Assembly (NCBI GenBank): GCA_900555435.1
Contig: USLH01000081.1
Span: 1-10,456 of the forward strand
DNA: 10,456 bases
Direction of reading: 5' to 3'
Origin: an uncultured Oscillospiraceae bacterium
GTDB lineage: Bacteria > Bacillota > Clostridia > Oscillospirales > Ruminococcaceae
Every line of letters starts with the position of its first letter. Position 1 is the first letter of the stretch. The notes under the pieces were generated by a model. The model had not been told where the DNA came from. It saw only the letters and a list, made by a program, of their open reading frames with translations, and did not search any database. This document shows, piece by piece, positions 6,307 through 10,456 of the stretch. Made by a program: the position numbers and the translations under genes.

Positions 6307-6873
6307 TCATTTGCTGGAGTTGAACTGGGACCGGTTTTTCCAAAGGTATTCTATGCCGGAGATCACCGTAATGACCGCCGATACCCAGACCAGCACATTG
6401 CTGACCGTTCCGATGGGAAGCGAGGCGAACACCCCGCCCAGATCCGACAGAGCCGCCAGCACCAGCACCGTAACGATGGACGCCATGGTCACCGCCGTCT
6501 TGAGCTTCCCCAGTTTCCCTGCCGCAATGACAGTGCCGTTGTCCGCCGCCACCATCCGCAGGGAGCTTACCAAGAATTCCCGGGCGATCATGATGATGAC
6601 TGCCACGGAGCTGGCCCATTTGAAATCGATAAACGCCACCAGCGCCGCAAACACCAGCACCTTATCCGCCACGGGATCCAAAAACTTTCCAAAATCGGTG
6701 ATCAAGTTCCGGCTCCGGGCAATGTGCCCGTCCAGAGCGTCGGTGACAGACGCCGCCGCAAAAACAAGCAGCGCCCAAAGGTTATGAAGCGGGATCCCCC
6801 CACACAGGAAAAACAGCAGAAATACCGGGACCAAACAGATCCGCAGCAGCGTCAGTTTATTCGGGGTGTTCAT
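6307..6873 (-). CDS. pgsA: CDP-diacylglycerol--glycerol-3-phosphate 3-phosphatidyltransferase
   Basis: Makes phosphatidylglycerol phosphate, the committed step to phosphatidylglycerol and cardiolipin, at the cytoplasmic membrane. The 188-residue protein has several predicted membrane segments and the full CDP-alcohol phosphotransferase motif: D45, D48-G49, A52-R53, G62, D66, D70. Length is normal. The ATG at 6873 lies inside the end of rimO (17-nt overlap), with AGGAGTG about 8 nt upstream in the rimO coding sequence, so the two are probably translationally coupled. Stop codons TGA and TAA are adjacent at the end. The rimO-pgsA pair is a known clostridial neighbourhood. Confidence 0.97.
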   Translation of the reverse strand: MNTPNKLTLLRICLVPVFLLFFLCGGIPLHNLWALLVFAAASVTDALDGHIARSRNLITDFGKFLDPVADKVLVFAALVAFIDFKWASSVAVIIMIAREFLVSSLRMVAADNGTVIAAGKLGKLKTAVTMASIVTVLVLAALSDLGGVFASLPIGTVSNVLVWVSAVITVISGIEYLWKNRSQFNSSK

Positions 6874-8200
6874 CGGTCACCACTCCTATCAGATCCAGAT
6901 CCATGACTTCCTCGACCTCCACCGTGACGAACTGCCCGATAGAAAGCCGGTTCTTGCAGGTGAAAAATACCTTCCCGTCAATATCGGGAGCGTCCGCCTC
7001 GCTGCGTCCGAAGAAGCATTCGCCGTACCGGTCGAACCCTTCCACTACGCAGAGGATGGAGCTGCCGATCTTTTCCTGATTCTGCCGATCCATGATGGTC
7101 ATTTCCTCCGCCATCACCATCTCGGCACGGTCGGTGCGGATCTGCTCATCTACCTGGTTCTCCATGGCGCCTGCCACGGTGCCTTCCTCTTGGGAATAGG
7201 CAAAGCAGCCCAGCCGCTCGAACTGCGCCTTCTTTACAAAGTCACAGAGATGCTCGAAATTCTCCTGGGTCTCCCCCGGAAACCCGGCGATCAGCGACGT
7301 CCGCAGCGTGATCCCCGGCACCTTCTCCCGGACATGGGAAATCAGCGCTTCCAGCTCCGCCCGGTCTCCGGGACGATTCATGGCACGCAGGATCTCCGCG
7401 TCGCAATGCTGCATGGGGATGTCTAAATATTTTGCAATGTTGTCGTTTTCCGCAATGACTTCCAGAAGCTCGTCTGTGATCCGCTCCGGATACGCATAAA
7501 GCACCCGGATCCACTTGAACTCCTTGATCTTCGCAAGCTCCCGGAGAAGGGCTGCCAGCTTATATTCGCCATAAAGATCCTGCCCGTACCGGGTGGTGTC
7601 CTGAGCGACTACGATCAGTTCCCTGACCCCTTCGTCCGCAAGCTCCTTCGCTTCCGCCAGCACGCTCTCCATGGGTCGGCTGCGGAACCGTCCCCGGATG
7701 GAGGGGATCGCACAGTAGGAGCAGCAGTTGTCACACCCTTCTGCAATCTTCAGATAAGCGAAAAAGGGCAAGCTCCCTAAGATCCGGCTGCCTTCCAGCG
7801 GCAGGTCGCACTTCTCCCCGAACCGGTAGACCTTCTTATCGTGAAGGGTCTCCCGGATGATGTCGGCGATCTCCCCGTTGGAGCCGATGCCCACAACGGC
7901 GTCTACCTCCGGCATCTCCCCGGTGATCTCCATGCGGTACCGCTCCGCAAGACATCCGGTGACGATGATCTTCTTGATCCGCCCCTCTTTTTTTAAGGTG
8001 ATGTACTCCAGAATGTTGTCGATGGCTTCCTGCTTGGCGCTTTCGATGAAGCCGCAGGTGTTGATGATGACCACATCCGCAAGGGCAGGATCGTGACTCA
8101 AAGTGAAGCCTTCCTCCTTGCTGAGACGGCTCATCAGAATCTCCGCGTCCACCTGATTTTTGGGGCATCCCAGAGATACCATTCCGATTTTTACTGGCAT
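6857..8200 (-). CDS. rimO: Ribosomal protein S12 methylthiotransferase
   Basis: A radical-SAM enzyme that adds a methylthio group to a conserved aspartate of ribosomal protein S12. Of its 447 residues, the N-terminal methylthiotransferase domain holds the accessory cluster cysteines C12 (SLGCPKN), C49 (NTCGF) and C83 (GCLAE). The radical-SAM CxxxCxxC is C156-C160-C163 (GCDNCCSYC), and a C-terminal TRAM domain spans about 380-447. GCPKNxVD and CAIPSIRGRFRSR favour RimO over the tRNA-modifying MiaB. I place the start at ATG 8200: AAAGGAA lies 10 nt upstream and the peptide MPVKIGMVSLGC fits the family. An in-frame TTG at 8221 would add seven residues and would itself overlap this ribosome site. 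Confidence 0.97.
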   Translation of the reverse strand: MPVKIGMVSLGCPKNQVDAEILMSRLSKEEGFTLSHDPALADVVIINTCGFIESAKQEAIDNILEYITLKKEGRIKKIIVTGCLAERYRMEITGEMPEVDAVVGIGSNGEIADIIRETLHDKKVYRFGEKCDLPLEGSRILGSLPFFAYLKIAEGCDNCCSYCAIPSIRGRFRSRPMESVLAEAKELADEGVRELIVVAQDTTRYGQDLYGEYKLAALLRELAKIKEFKWIRVLYAYPERITDELLEVIAENDNIAKYLDIPMQHCDAEILRAMNRPGDRAELEALISHVREKVPGITLRTSLIAGFPGETQENFEHLCDFVKKAQFERLGCFAYSQEEGTVAGAMENQVDEQIRTDRAEMVMAEEMTIMDRQNQEKIGSSILCVVEGFDRYGECFFGRSEADAPDIDGKVFFTCKNRLSIGQFVTVEVEEVMDLDLIGVVTDEHPE

Positions 8201-8210
8201 ATCGTCGTAA

Positions 8211-8217
8211 TTCCTTT
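8211..8217 (-). promoter_or_regulatory. Ribosome binding site that fixes the rimO start
   Basis: AAAGGAA lies 10 nt before ATG 8200 in the 22-nt gap after recX. It supports the ATG rather than the upstream TTG as the rimO start. Confidence 0.65.
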
Positions 8218-8222
8218 CCAAA

Positions 8223-8863
8223 TTAGAGATCCTCCGGCTCGTCGGTATCCGCCTCGAGCCGTGCAGCCGCAGCGTCTACCGCAGCCTCCGCTTCATAATA
8301 GCCGTGCCCTAACCGCATCAGCCCACGGATGGCTTTGTCCCGGCCTTTCCCGTCGGGATCGTCTTCCAGATACCGGCCGTATTTTTTCAAAGCCAGCTCT
8401 TCCAGAAGATCCTCATCCGGCTCCACCTCGGCCACCGCTTCCGCAGCGAGCCGCCCGTCGATGCCCTTCCGGCGCATCTCGAATTCCGCCCGCCGGGCGC
8501 CGTATTTTTTCGTCAGCAGGAAGTGCCGGGCCAGCTTCTTTGCATACGCCCCATCATCGATGAGCCCTAATTCGCAGAGCTTGTCGGCGACCTCCTCGGC
8601 AATTCCCCGATCCACATTCCGGGAGAGCTTTTCGACGATCTCCCCTCTGGAATGATCCCGGTAGTCTAACAGGTACAGCGCCCGCTCCCGGGCTCTCCTG
8701 AAGTCGGCGGCACGGAGGATCTCCTCCATCCGCTCTTCCGTCAGCTCGACCCCCACCTTCAGATGCTGATTCACGATGATCTCGGCGTCCAAGATCGCCC
8801 AGTATTCATCGTCTACCTCGATCTGCCAGCGGGTGCCGTTCTTTTTGGTAATAGACGTGATCT

Positions 8864-8867
<4 letters not shown>
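8223..8867 (-). CDS. recX: Regulatory protein RecX
   Basis: RecX binds RecA filaments and limits their activity. The 214-residue, charged, mostly helical protein has the family's repeated three-helix modules: RARERALYLLDYRDHSRGEIVEKL (about 58-81), then a block around LGLIDDGAYAKKLARHFL (100-117) and KYGARRAEFEMRRKGID (121-137). Length is in the normal range. It begins inside the recA stop codon (ATGA overlap at 8864-8867), so its production is very likely coupled to recA translation. The C-terminal third is rich in Ala, Glu and Asp. Confidence 0.94.
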
Positions 8868-10105
<1,238 letters not shown>

Positions 10106-10119
10106 ACTCTATACCTCCG

Positions 10120-10456
10120 TTATCCTTCCAAGGGTCTTTTTGCCGATACTACCCTTATTATACCATGAAGATCCCGCTTTTGGCAAATGGAATCGAAGCC
10201 CGCATCCCGAAAAATCCCTGCGACTTCTTCACCTTGTGCATCGCCCACTTCAAAGGCCATGACGCTGCCTTTTTTCAGCCGGGAAGCCCACTTTTCCGAT
10301 AACTCCCGGTAGAAAAAAAGTCCGTCATCCTCTCCGTATAACGCCATTGCCGGTTCATAAGCCACTTCCGGCTGCAGCGCCGCCATTTCCGCCCCAGTCA
10401 GATAGGGCGGATTCGACACGATCAGGTCAAATTCCCCGGCAACCGCATTCAGATCC
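10120..10456 (-). CDS. prmC: Peptide chain release factor N5-glutamine methyltransferase, C-terminal part (partial)
   Basis: PrmC/HemK methylates the glutamine of the GGQ motif in release factors, using S-adenosylmethionine. Only the last 111 codons lie in the window; the frame is open to the right edge, so the methyltransferase fold's SAM-binding start is missing. The catalytic NPPY motif is present in FDLIVSNPPYL (about 10433-10401), followed by the usual end of the class I methyltransferase domain, with YEPAMALYGEDDGL and a terminal DLHGIIRVV. The GTG at 10419 is inside the motif and is not a start. The stop codon TAA is 14 nt before recA. prfA, the usual partner, would be expected beyond the window, which I cannot check. 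Confidence 0.95.
   Translation of the reverse strand, partial: DLNAVAGEFDLIVSNPPYLTGAEMAALQPEVAYEPAMALYGEDDGLFFYRELSEKWASRLKKGSVMAFEVGDAQGEEVAGIFRDAGFDSICQKRDLHGIIRVVSAKRPLEG
10157..10186 (-). promoter_or_regulatory. Extended -10 promoter for recA, inside the prmC coding end
   Basis: A -10 box TATAAT (10162-10157) is preceded by TGG, giving the extended TGnTATAAT form. A -35-like TTGCCA (10186-10181) lies 18 nt upstream. Transcription would start near 10150, about 45 nt before the recA ATG, within the last codons of prmC. The extended element makes this convincing despite the coding location. Confidence 0.75.

Overview
The window reads as a chromosomal segment of a moderately GC-rich Bacillota bacterium, most likely a Clostridia/Oscillospiraceae-type gut anaerobe. 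The grounds are a T-box leader (a mainly Gram-positive regulator), Shine-Dalgarno sites in front of most genes, the RecA/RimO/PgsA gene content, and one very dense block of co-directional genes. This placement is inference; no rRNA or other marker is present. Every gene I can support is on the minus strand, so the biological order runs from the right edge to the left.

Right part (10456 to 3062), housekeeping run: the 3' end of prmC (release-factor methyltransferase, cut by the window edge), recA, recX, rimO, pgsA, cysE, cysS and a PfkB-family sugar-phosphate kinase. Gaps are 0-41 nt, recA/recX overlap by 4 nt and rimO/pgsA by 17 nt. The run ends at a strong hairpin with a U-tract at 3062-3090. 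A promoter for recA lies inside the prmC coding end. cysE and cysS together make O-acetylserine for cysteine synthesis and charge cysteine onto tRNA. The other neighbours are unrelated housekeeping functions.

Left part (2974 to 276), a separately controlled unit: a 10-bp inverted repeat, a near-consensus promoter (TTGACG, 17 nt, TATAAT), a complete T-box leader with mutually exclusive antiterminator and terminator, then a bile acid:sodium symporter (BASS) family transporter and an iron-containing alcohol dehydrogenase family enzyme 30 nt downstream, closed by an intrinsic terminator at 276-318. A tRNA-sensing switch in front of a BASS carrier and a dehydrogenase is the most interesting item here. 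It suggests transport and reduction or oxidation of a compound tied to one amino acid, for example its 2-oxo acid. The dehydrogenase also carries a 12-residue tandem duplication next to its predicted metal-binding aspartate.

The first 275 bases hold no gene I can support, only a plus-strand terminator-like hairpin that suggests a convergent gene ending just outside the window. I found no insertion sequence, CRISPR array, tRNA or rRNA.
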